DNA from: Verrucomicrobia bacterium UBA1200
GTDB taxonomy: Bacteria > Verrucomicrobiota > Kiritimatiellia > RFP12 > UBA1067
Reading direction: 5' to 3'
Length of the DNA: 58,237 nucleotides
Assembly (NCBI GenBank): GCA_002309765.1
Contig: DBXY01000062.1
Coordinates: 13,887-72,123 of the forward strand
Shown: positions 32,696 to 40,030 of the stretch, one piece after another
Position numbering within the stretch: the stretch's first letter is position 1
Layout of the letters: every line of letters starts with the position of its first letter
Position numbers and translations under genes: made by a program
Notes under the pieces: model-generated
Databases searched by the model: none
The model's input: only the letters and a program-made list of their open reading frames with translations
Told to the model about the DNA's origin: nothing

Positions 32696-33889
32696 ATGAA
32701 GATGAACCATTTGATGAGTTGTAAATTGCTTGTGACGTTGTCGCTGCTGCTGGTGGGGCGAGCCGTCTCCGGCGAGCCGGTAGCGCGGCAGTGCGGCGCG
32801 GTGGGCATCGTGACCTACGACCCCGCTGAAACGCAGACGACGCCCGTTCCCGTGCCGTATGCGTGGCTGGACGGCTACCCCGTCCTGCTTGCGGAGCAGT
32901 CCGGCGACTACGAGGCCGCCGCCCATGCGCCGGCGGCGAACGGGCGGAAGGTATGGGCGTGCTACGTGACGGGGTTGGATCCGTCCGACCCGCTCGACGA
33001 CTTCCGCATCACGCGCTTCTGGATGAACGGCGACATGCCGATGTTCGAGTTCAACCACACGACAGACGGGAGCGGCAATTCGATCCTGCCTTACATCAAT
33101 CCGCTCGGCAAGGCGAAACTGGCGGGCAGGTGGCGGCACGTGCCCGACGGCGGTGACCCGGCCTTCCGGTTCTTCTCGGCGGAAGTCGTGCCGCCAGGAT
33201 GCGAATCCGTCGTCAAGGAACTCGGCGGCGTCCAGCTCTGGGAGAACGGCCCCTACTGGGCGGAGTGCAACGTGGGGGCCACAAGTCCCGAGGAGTACGG
33301 CTACTACTTCTGGTGGGGCGACACGGCGGGGTATACGCCAAGCGGTGGGACATTGACTAATAACTTTATCCATCCCTGCTACTATACCGGCGTGACATGG
33401 GTGTCGAGCACGGGTGAACAAATGAGCAACAGTCCGTTCGATCATTTAACGTGTCCGACCTACGACAAAGACAACGCGGCGCTTCTCGCGGAGGGCTGGA
33501 TCGACTCGGCCGGCAACCTCGTGGCGGCGCATGATGCGGCGACGGCGCACCTTGGTGCGCCGTGGCGCATGCCGACGAGTGCCGAGATTGAAGCGCTCGT
33601 CAGCAATTGCACCACCATGTGGATCACAACCAACGGCGTCAACGGGCGGCTCGTTACGGGCAAAGGCGCTTATGCAAATCGGAGCATCTTCCTTCCTGCT
33701 GCCGGTTACGGTAGCGGCTCGAGCTTCTACGATCCCGGTTCGCAGGGCGACACCTGGGCCTCTACGCCGATTCCGGACTTCGAGTACAACGCATGGCGCC
33801 TCTACTTCAATTCGGGCTACTTCCGCCAGAGCGACTACAGCCGCTACCTCGGTCAGTCAGTGCGTCCTGTGCGGGACCCTGACGAATAG
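32696..33889 (+). CDS. secreted FISUMP/DUF1566-type surface protein, copy B
   Basis: This is a 397-residue protein with a signal peptide (MKMNHLMSCKLLVTLSLLLVG, cleavage near AVSG). The N-terminal 170 residues (VGIVTYDPAETQTTPVP, ITRFWMNGDMPMFEF, FRFFSAEVVPPG) are unrelated to copy A. The FISUMP module (ELGGVQLWENGPYWAECNVGA onward) is closely similar to A, and it ends AWRLYFNSGYF...RYLGQSVRPVRDPDE. So a conserved diversified module has been joined to different N-terminal domains. The ATG at 32696 is five bases after an ATG (32691) that aligns with the start of the GH43 gene but runs into TGA at once; AAAGG lies about 12 bases upstream. Confidence 0.83.
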   Translation: MKMNHLMSCKLLVTLSLLLVGRAVSGEPVARQCGAVGIVTYDPAETQTTPVPVPYAWLDGYPVLLAEQSGDYEAAAHAPAANGRKVWACYVTGLDPSDPLDDFRITRFWMNGDMPMFEFNHTTDGSGNSILPYINPLGKAKLAGRWRHVPDGGDPAFRFFSAEVVPPGCESVVKELGGVQLWENGPYWAECNVGATSPEEYGYYFWWGDTAGYTPSGGTLTNNFIHPCYYTGVTWVSSTGEQMSNSPFDHLTCPTYDKDNAALLAEGWIDSAGNLVAAHDAATAHLGAPWRMPTSAEIEALVSNCTTMWITTNGVNGRLVTGKGAYANRSIFLPAAGYGSGSSFYDPGSQGDTWASTPIPDFEYNAWRLYFNSGYFRQSDYSRYLGQSVRPVRDPDE

Positions 33890-34037
33890 CGCGCGAATTG
33901 CGCGCGTACCGAGCGGGTGACCCACGGAGAGCAAAAGAGGCGTTCATTGTGAACAATCAGAAACGCGAGGGAGAAGCGGACGCGACGGAGCGCGTCCCTC
34001 CCGGGTTGTGCGAGGGAGGGTCGCGCTCCGTCGCGAC
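33887..34037 (+). repeat. island repeat copy 3 with long palindrome
   Basis: This copy begins at the stop of FISUMP copy B. The palindrome arms are 33981-34002 and 34014-34035 with one mismatch and loop GGGTTGTGCGA. Over about 130 bases (GAGCGGGTGACCCACGG onward) it differs from copy 4 by only one base, so one was copied from the other recently. Confidence 0.9.
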
Positions 34038-34052
34038 CTCAGGCAGTCCGAC

Positions 34053-34112
34053 CGTGACCCTGACAAATAGCGCGAACCGCTCGGGCGGCCCACGGAAGCG
34101 AAAGAGGCATGG
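34053..34112 (+). repeat. fragment of FISUMP 3' end plus repeat head
   Basis: The sequence ACCCTGACAAATAGCGCGAA followed by GGCCCACGGAAGCGAAAGAGG matches the last codons and stop of the truncated cassette at 29080-29130 and the head of the repeat, but lacks the palindrome. It shows that at least one further FISUMP 3' end once lay here. The rest of 34113-34178 shows nothing recognisable. Confidence 0.6.
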
Positions 34113-34178
34113 GCAATCTCCATAGAGACACAGACTTCAAAGTAGGTCAATAATAATGACCAACATTGAAGTGGCAGT

Positions 34179-34208
34179 TGACTGTATGCAGGGATTTATG
34201 GTATTATA
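34179..34208 (+). promoter_or_regulatory. sigma70-like promoter of the DUF4143 ATPase gene
   Basis: TTGACT (34179-34184) and TATTAT (34203-34208) are 18 bases apart, with the start about 33 bases before the ATG at 34248. The RBS is weak (GTGAG). Confidence 0.65.
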
Positions 34209-34247
34209 GATTCAAATTCAGTCCATGCTATGTAGTGAGTTTGAACT

Positions 34248-35591
34248 ATGAAAGTCATACGAGAACAGTATTTGCGCCAATTGTGGAGCAAACGGCACAA
34301 TGGCCTGGTAAAAATCATTACCGGGGTCAGGCGCTGTGGCAAGAGCTATTTGCTGGGAACCTTGTTCCGCGAACGGCTTCTGGCGGAAGGGGTGGATTCG
34401 CAGCATGTCATCGAAGTGCCGTTGGATCGCAAGGTGAACATTCCTCTCCGCAACGCAATTGCTTTGGGGGAGCATATCGCCGAGAGGCTCGTTCATGACG
34501 GGCGCTGGAATTACGTGTTCATCGACGAAGTGCAGTTGGCGCGCAAGGTGCTTCCGAAAGGAGTGGATCTCAGCCGTCTTGCGCCGGAGGACCGAGAAGC
34601 CGCCTACATAACGTTTTACGACACCCTCAACGAACTGCGTCAAATCGAGAAAGTCGATGTCTATGTGACGGGTTCCAATTCCCGGATGCTTTCGAAGGAC
34701 ATCGACACGAATTTCGCCGACCGCGGCTGCCAGATACGCGTCCATCCATTTTCCTTTGCCGAATACTGTCAGGCGCTTGACCCTTCTGACAAAACATCGG
34801 CTTTCGCGGACTACCTGATCTGGGGCGGGATGCCTCTTGCCGTCGCGGAAGCGGACGACCGCGAACGCGCGAAATACCTCAAGGGACTTTTCAAGGAGGT
34901 TTACGAGCACGACATCGTGGAGCGGCATCGTCTGCGGGAGGAAAACATCCTTTCGCCGCTGATAGACGTCATAGCCAGCGCGACGGGCTCTCTCTCGAAT
35001 CCCCACAGGCTGGTCAACGCGCTCGGGTCTGCGATGAAGGTCAAGACAAACGATCATACGGTCAAGGCGTATCTTGAATACCTGAAGGACGCGTTCCTGT
35101 TTTCGGAAGCGAAGCGCTGGGACGTCAAGGGCAAAAGCTATTTTGACTTTCCCGTAAAGTACTATGCCGAAGATCCCGGACTGCGCAACGCCCGTCTGGA
35201 CTTCCGCGATGTGGAGCCGTCGCACATGATGGAGAACGTCATCTACAACGAACTGATCCGGCGTGGATGCCAGGTTGATGTCGGCGTTGTTCCGATTGTC
35301 GCCGTCAACAAGAAGGGAATGCAGGAACTTCAGTTTCACGAAATCGACTTTGTCGTCAACCGCGCGCCAGGAAAACTGTACATCCAGTCCGCATGGAGAA
35401 TGCCGACGGACGAGAAAAGGGAACAGGAACTCTTGCCGTTGAGGCGGAGCGGCGACTTCTTCTCGCGAATTGTCGTCACGGAAGGCGTGCGTCCGCCGAT
35501 GAAGGACGATGCGGGAATTGTCCATGTGGGAGTCATTCCGTTCTTGCTGGACGAATCCATACTCGATACCGCCCTTGAGACCTCAAGGTGA
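34248..35591 (+). CDS. AAA ATPase of the DUF4143 family
   Basis: This complete 447-residue protein begins with KVIREQYLRQLW and the P-loop TGVRRCGKSYLL (Walker A residues 26-33). It continues with Walker B NYVFIDEVQ and sensor DVYVTGSNSRML. A winged-helix/linker region follows (SATGSLSNPHRLVNALGSAM, VKAYLEYLKDAFLFSEAKRWDVKGK). The C-terminal nuclease-like domain (HEIDFVVNRAPGKLYIQSAW) closes it, as in other DUF4143 proteins. No cellular role is established; some are proposed to be mobile. It has its own promoter and is flanked by repeat copies and a FISUMP fragment, so it may have inserted into a FISUMP array. Confidence 0.9.
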   Translation: MKVIREQYLRQLWSKRHNGLVKIITGVRRCGKSYLLGTLFRERLLAEGVDSQHVIEVPLDRKVNIPLRNAIALGEHIAERLVHDGRWNYVFIDEVQLARKVLPKGVDLSRLAPEDREAAYITFYDTLNELRQIEKVDVYVTGSNSRMLSKDIDTNFADRGCQIRVHPFSFAEYCQALDPSDKTSAFADYLIWGGMPLAVAEADDRERAKYLKGLFKEVYEHDIVERHRLREENILSPLIDVIASATGSLSNPHRLVNALGSAMKVKTNDHTVKAYLEYLKDAFLFSEAKRWDVKGKSYFDFPVKYYAEDPGLRNARLDFRDVEPSHMMENVIYNELIRRGCQVDVGVVPIVAVNKKGMQELQFHEIDFVVNRAPGKLYIQSAWRMPTDEKREQELLPLRRSGDFFSRIVVTEGVRPPMKDDAGIVHVGVIPFLLDESILDTALETSR

Positions 35592-35761
35592 TTCCTGCAT
35601 AGTCCCTCCGGCGATACGACGATCCCTGCAACCTCCGCCCCCACCCGCGCCACCGGGCAGTAAGGTCGAGCGAAGGAACCACTTTCGGCTTTCGCAACGG
35701 GCGGGGATTTGCTATCATTACGCCGTGTAAAACAATATTGAGCTGAAAGCGGCGCGTGAGG

Positions 35762-35792
35762 TGCGTGGGAGGGTCGCGCTCCGTCGCGACCG
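35762..35792 (+). repeat. half copy of the island palindrome (right arm only)
   Basis: The right arm GGGAGGGTCGCGCTCCGTCG (35767-35786, continuing to 35788) and part of the loop are present, but the left arm is missing. It is 25 bases upstream of full copy 4. The preceding 35592-35745 has no gene; it contains a TGCTATCAT extended -10-like sequence (35710-35718) similar to the one before FISUMP copy A. Confidence 0.75.
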
Positions 35793-35815
35793 AAACCCGG
35801 CCCGATAGCCCGCGA

Positions 35816-35946
35816 CCCGAGCGGGTGACCCACGGAGAGCAAAAAAGGCGTTCATTGTGAACAATCAGAAACGCGAGGGAGAAGCGGACGCGACGGAGCG
35901 CGTCCCTCCCGGGTTGTGCGAGGGAGGGTCGCGCTCCGTCGCGACC
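35816..35946 (+). repeat. island repeat copy 4 with long palindrome, abutting GH43
   Basis: Palindrome arms at 35889-35910 and 35922-35943 carry one mismatch. It precedes no FISUMP gene but stands directly before the GH43 gene, with the same 20-base flank (gtaaagagtaaaggatattc) as FISUMP copy B. A GTG in the repeat at 35857 with AAAAGGCG upstream opens a 38-codon frame that ends in ATGA with the GH43 start. Confidence 0.9.
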
Positions 35947-35969
35947 TGTGTAAAGAGTAAAGGATATTC

Positions 35970-36944
35970 ATGAAAAACACCGCTTACACGATTATGGTTG
36001 CGGTTGCGATGGCGGCGATGGTCGCCGGCGCCGCCGACCGCGACGATCAGAAGGGTGTACGGCCCTGTTTCGACGATGCCTTCACGGCGGACCCCGCGCC
36101 GCTCGCCGTCGGGGATACCCTGTACGTCTACACCGGACAGGATGCGGACGACGCGGACGGTTTCAAGATGCCGGGTTGGCGGCTCTACTCCACAAAGGAT
36201 ATGAAAACGTGGAAGTCGCACGGCATTGTCGCTTCGCCCGACGGGAATTTTACGTGGGGCGGGAAAAATACGGCGTGGGCCTCGCAGTGTGTCGGGCGGA
36301 ACGGCAAATTCTATTTCTACACCACCTGCATCGACAAGCGCAAGGGCTGGTGCATGTCGATCGGCGTACTGGTCGCGGACCGCCCGGAGGGACCCTTCAA
36401 GGATCCGATCGGCGAGCCGCTCATCCAGCATTGCCAGGGAGATATTGACCCGACCGTCTTTGTCGATGACGACGGACAGGCCTGGCTTTATTGGGGCAAT
36501 CCGCTTCTGCACACGGCGAAGCTCAATGCCGACATGATCTCCCTTGACAAGTCATACGGCGATAACGGCATCAAAGTCGTGTCGGAGCGTCTTAAGGACT
36601 ATCAGGAGGGGCCCTGGGTGTGGAAACGCGACGGAAAGTATTACATGGCCTACGCCAGCACATGCTGTCCGGAGGGCATCGGCTATTCGATGTCCACCTC
36701 GCCGGAAGGCCCGTGGGAGTACAAGGGCCACATCATGGATCATGATATCCGCTCCAGCGGTAACCATCCGGGCATTGTCGCGTTCAAGGGCAAGTGGTAC
36801 TGCTTCGGCTTCGGCTACCAGCGCTATCACCGCCTGAATCCCGGCGAGAAGCACCGCGAGCGCCGCAGTGTCTGTTTCGCGGAGATGAAGTACAACCCCG
36901 ACGGAACCATCCGGCAGCTGCCCTGGTGGGCCGACATCCAATAG
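35970..36944 (+). CDS. secreted GH43-type glycosidase (arabinosidase/xylosidase-like)
   Basis: This 324-residue exported protein has a signal peptide (MKNTAYTIMVAVAMAAMVAGA). It is a single five-bladed propeller domain with the GH43 triad: Asp41 (FTADPAPL, base), Asp160 (GDIDPTVFVDDDG, pKa modulator) and Glu213 (YQEGPWVWKRDGKYY, acid). Other landmarks are WRLYSTKDMKTWKSHG and GYSMSTSPEGPWEY. It should act on arabino- or xylo-oligosaccharides. No accessory CBM is present. AAAGGA lies 6 bases before the ATG; the start overlaps the end of the repeat-encoded frame. The gene is isolated from other glycosidases and bounded by island repeats. Confidence 0.9.
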   Translation: MKNTAYTIMVAVAMAAMVAGAADRDDQKGVRPCFDDAFTADPAPLAVGDTLYVYTGQDADDADGFKMPGWRLYSTKDMKTWKSHGIVASPDGNFTWGGKNTAWASQCVGRNGKFYFYTTCIDKRKGWCMSIGVLVADRPEGPFKDPIGEPLIQHCQGDIDPTVFVDDDGQAWLYWGNPLLHTAKLNADMISLDKSYGDNGIKVVSERLKDYQEGPWVWKRDGKYYMAYASTCCPEGIGYSMSTSPEGPWEYKGHIMDHDIRSSGNHPGIVAFKGKWYCFGFGYQRYHRLNPGEKHRERRSVCFAEMKYNPDGTIRQLPWWADIQ

Positions 36945-37047
36945 CGTGTCCTAACACGAGGTGCCGCAATCATGTGGCCGGGCGGGCTTCCGCTGCCGGA
37001 TTTTCACACCCGAAAAATCGATTGGGGAACCTCCGGTAATTTCGGTA

Positions 37048-37076
37048 TTGAATTTTTGCCACGGTTTTGATATGCT
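37048..37076 (+). promoter_or_regulatory. sigma70-like promoter of fabH
   Basis: TTGAAT (37048-37053) and TATGCT (37071-37076) are 17 bases apart, giving a leader of about 40 bases before the ATG at 37124. Confidence 0.6.
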
Positions 37077-37123
37077 ATTGCTTTCTTTGGGGATAGTTTG
37101 TGCTTATCGGATAGGGACACAGT

Positions 37124-38107
37124 ATGAGCGGACAGAATCTTTCGGCAAAAATCGCAGGCACCGGGATGGCGGTTCCCGCGAAAGTTTGGGATAATTTTAA
37201 GTTGGCGACCATGGTGGAAACCAGCGACGAGTGGATTACCCAGCGAGTCGGCATCAAGGAACGCCGCATCGCCGAAGACAACGAGTACACCTCCGATTTT
37301 TCAACCAAGGCCGCGCTGCAGGCGCTTGAGCGGGCCAACATGACCGCCGACCAGCTGGATCTCATTCTGGTGGCGACCTCCACCCCGGACATGGTTTTGC
37401 CCAACACCGCCTGCTTCGTCCAGAAGAACATCGGCGCCGTCAACGCCGCCGCCCTGGACATCTGCAGCGCCTGCTCCGGATTCATTTACGGGTCGGCAAT
37501 CGCTTGGGGAATGATCAAGTCCGGCATAATGAAGAACATCCTGTTGATCGGCGTCGAGCTGAACAGCCGTATCCTCAACTGGAAAGACCGCGGCACCTGC
37601 ATCCTCTTCGGTGACGGCGCCGGTGCGGCGGTGTGGACGGCCTGCGACGCCTCGGAGGGCGGGATGCTCGGCGTCGTGATGGGCGCGGACGGCAATTACG
37701 CCGACCTGCTGACGCTGCCGAACAGCGGTTGCCGGAAATACCCGGAGTACGACGGCACCTACATCACCATGCACGGTAACGAGACCTTCAAACAGGCGGT
37801 GCGCACCATGAACGAATGCGCCCTCGAAGTGCTGGAGAAGGTCGGGCTGAAACCGGAAGACGTTGACCTGCTGATCCCGCACCAAGCGAACATCCGCATT
37901 ATCGAGGCGGTCCAGAAACGGCTGAACCTGCCGCCGGAAAAAGTTTTCGTGAATATCCAGAAATACGGCAACACCACCGCCGGCACCATACCGATCGCGC
38001 TGCACGAGGCGCTGGACCAGGGCCTCGTAAAGAAAGGCGACATCCTGCTGATGGACGCCTTTGGCGCCGGACTGACCTGGGGCGCGTTTGTGATGAAATG
38101 GGCATAA
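37124..38107 (+). CDS. fabH: beta-ketoacyl-ACP synthase III
   Basis: This 327-residue condensing enzyme starts fatty acid synthesis by joining acetyl-CoA to malonyl-ACP. The catalytic triad is visible: Cys117 in CSACSGFIYG, His253 in LIPHQANIRII and Asn283 in KYGNTTAGTIP. The substrate-channel segment SDEWITQRVGIKERRIA is typical. Length matches E. coli FabH. It lies outside a recognisable fab cluster, followed by a NifU-domain gene after 41 bases. Confidence 0.95.
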   Translation: MSGQNLSAKIAGTGMAVPAKVWDNFKLATMVETSDEWITQRVGIKERRIAEDNEYTSDFSTKAALQALERANMTADQLDLILVATSTPDMVLPNTACFVQKNIGAVNAAALDICSACSGFIYGSAIAWGMIKSGIMKNILLIGVELNSRILNWKDRGTCILFGDGAGAAVWTACDASEGGMLGVVMGADGNYADLLTLPNSGCRKYPEYDGTYITMHGNETFKQAVRTMNECALEVLEKVGLKPEDVDLLIPHQANIRIIEAVQKRLNLPPEKVFVNIQKYGNTTAGTIPIALHEALDQGLVKKGDILLMDAFGAGLTWGAFVMKWA

Positions 38108-38148
38108 CGGTTGCGGCGGTTCCGTAATCCGGATTAGGAGAAAATACC

Positions 38149-38367
38149 ATGGAAGAGAAAATTAAAGCCAAACTCGAAGAACTGCGCGGAATGCTCCAAG
38201 CCGACGGCGGCGATTTGGAACTGGTTTCCATCGAGGACAAAGTGGTCACGCTCCAACTGCGCGGCGCCTGCGGCAACTGCCCCCACGCGACCATGACGCT
38301 GAAACAAGGCATCGAACGCATCCTCCGCGAAACGATCGACCCCGAAATCGTGGTTGAGCGCGCCTAA
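38149..38367 (+). CDS. NifU-like C-terminal domain protein (Fe-S scaffold)
   Basis: This 72-residue stand-alone NifU C-terminal domain runs from LEELRGMLQADGGDLELVSI to the paired cysteines CGNCPHATMTLKQGIE. The CxxC pair holds a transient Fe-S cluster for delivery to client proteins. TAGGAG precedes the ATG. The rubredoxin and rubrerythrin seen elsewhere in the window do not need it directly. The next gene begins 25 bases downstream. Confidence 0.92.
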   Translation: MEEKIKAKLEELRGMLQADGGDLELVSIEDKVVTLQLRGACGNCPHATMTLKQGIERILRETIDPEIVVERA

Positions 38368-38392
38368 TCGCGGCACTTTTGGAGACCTGCGC

Positions 38393-40009
38393 ATGAAATT
38401 GCCGATTCTGCCGTTTCTGGTTTTTGTCGCCGGTATCGCGGCGGCGGCGCCGTCGTTTAAGGCAGAAAAACCCTATCCGGCGATAGGCCTGAAATTCAAG
38501 ACCTTGAGCGGCGGCAATCCTGAACCGCTCAAACAGGCGCAAACGCACACTTACACCCGCACCGACAACCAAACCGGCGCCACCGACGAGCTAGAACTGT
38601 TCAGCGCCCGCGAACTGTGGTACGCCACGCAGCATCTCGGGCAGTGGCGCGACAAGGCGGGGAACCTGATGATCCTCGGGCGGGCCGACTACGCATTGCC
38701 AAAGGTACGCGCAACCGCCGGAACACACGTAAGCCGCGAAGATTTCGAGCAGGCGGCGGCGGATAACAAGCTGCGGATCGGGCAAGTCGATATCACCGAC
38801 AACCGGCTGCTTTCCTGGGTGGGGGATTTCGCCGACGCCAAGCCCGGCGAACCGGAAAAGATCCGTTGTCCCTTCCGGATTCGCGACGCCGCGTTCGTCC
38901 CCACCGACCATCCCCAGCAGGTGGCCTGCCTTTTCCGGATCAAATCGCAGCTTCCCGCCGCCGATGACTGGTACTGCCTGATTATCGAGATTGCCGACGG
39001 CACTTCGTCCGCCAAAGTGCGCAAGGACATCGAAACCCAGTTCCTCGCCACCATTTCCGCCATTCCGCGCTCATCCACTACAACCCGTGCCGACAACAAG
39101 GAGCTGAAGACCTTTACTCCCGGAGCGCGGACTCCGGAAAAGATCGCCGACCATCCCAGCCGCGACGCCGCTAAGAAAAGCATTGCCAACATGGCTGGCT
39201 GGTGGTACGCCGAAACCGCGGACTACATATTCCTCTCCGACGTTCGCAGTTCGCTCGGCAAAAATCTGGTTAAGACCTTCCAAACCATACTGCCCGACTA
39301 CCGCAAGGCGCTCAAAAAGCTGGTGCCCCCGTTTGTTGAGCAGACCGACGTGAACGTGGTGCGGATATTCGAGAACGAGGCCGACTACAAACGCCATGTC
39401 GGGCCTAAACACGAATTCAGCGACGGCATCTGGAATCCGGGGCTCCGCGAACTGGCAATCCTCTCCTGCGGCAACAAAAAAGCCGAAGAGACCATGGACA
39501 TCATGCGACACGAAGGGTTCCACCAGTACCTCTTTTACGCCGCCGATAAAATCATCGTCTCGACCTGGCTCAACGAGGGTTACGCCTGTTTCTGCGAAGG
39601 CGCGGTAATAAAGGGCGGACGGGTCTCGTTCCCGGAGACCGGACGGGTTGACCAGCTGTTGCGCGAACTGCCCGCCGCCACCGCGTTGATCCCCAAACTG
39701 ATAAAAACCAGCCACGAGGGGTTTTACGCCGGAAACGACCAGCAGATCAGCTTGAAATACGCCACCGCGTGGGGAATTGTGTACTTTCTGTGCAAGGGGG
39801 TCCCCTCCAACCGCAAATACGAAGCATACGCCACGATTTTGCCCGACTACTGGAAAACGCTAAAGGAAACCCGTGATTGCGAAAAGGCCAACGAGGCCGC
39901 GTTTGAGGGCGTGAGCATGGAGAAATTCCAAAAGGATTTCTCCGAATTCTGGCAAAAAGGCCGCAACGCCGCCCGCCGGATCGACCCGCTGGCGGCGAAC
40001 CAAAAATAA
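38393..40009 (+). CDS. secreted putative zinc metallopeptidase (gluzincin, DUF1570-like)
   Basis: This is a 538-residue protein with a signal peptide (about 21 residues, MKLPILPFLVFVAGIAAAA). The N-terminal 260 residues have no clear match. The C-terminal half has MRHEGFHQYLFY, an HExxH site (His373, Glu374, His377), and WLNEGYACFCEG with Glu395 as probable third zinc ligand. The spacing is that of peptidase-MA-type gluzincins, and the region resembles DUF1570 proteins common in planctomycetes. The substrate is unknown. GGAG with 8 bases spacing supports the start at 38393 rather than the ORF's earlier in-frame start at 38354, which is inside the NifU gene. Confidence 0.75.
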   Translation: MKLPILPFLVFVAGIAAAAPSFKAEKPYPAIGLKFKTLSGGNPEPLKQAQTHTYTRTDNQTGATDELELFSARELWYATQHLGQWRDKAGNLMILGRADYALPKVRATAGTHVSREDFEQAAADNKLRIGQVDITDNRLLSWVGDFADAKPGEPEKIRCPFRIRDAAFVPTDHPQQVACLFRIKSQLPAADDWYCLIIEIADGTSSAKVRKDIETQFLATISAIPRSSTTTRADNKELKTFTPGARTPEKIADHPSRDAAKKSIANMAGWWYAETADYIFLSDVRSSLGKNLVKTFQTILPDYRKALKKLVPPFVEQTDVNVVRIFENEADYKRHVGPKHEFSDGIWNPGLRELAILSCGNKKAEETMDIMRHEGFHQYLFYAADKIIVSTWLNEGYACFCEGAVIKGGRVSFPETGRVDQLLRELPAATALIPKLIKTSHEGFYAGNDQQISLKYATAWGIVYFLCKGVPSNRKYEAYATILPDYWKTLKETRDCEKANEAAFEGVSMEKFQKDFSEFWQKGRNAARRIDPLAANQK

Positions 40010-40030
40010 TCCGTTCCCTAGGGAGGGAAT

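Noticed and set aside
28860..34120. A retroelement template or reverse transcriptase within the island
   Set aside because: No ORF with reverse-transcriptase motifs (such as YxDD) and no AAC-rich template segment was seen; they would have to lie outside the window.
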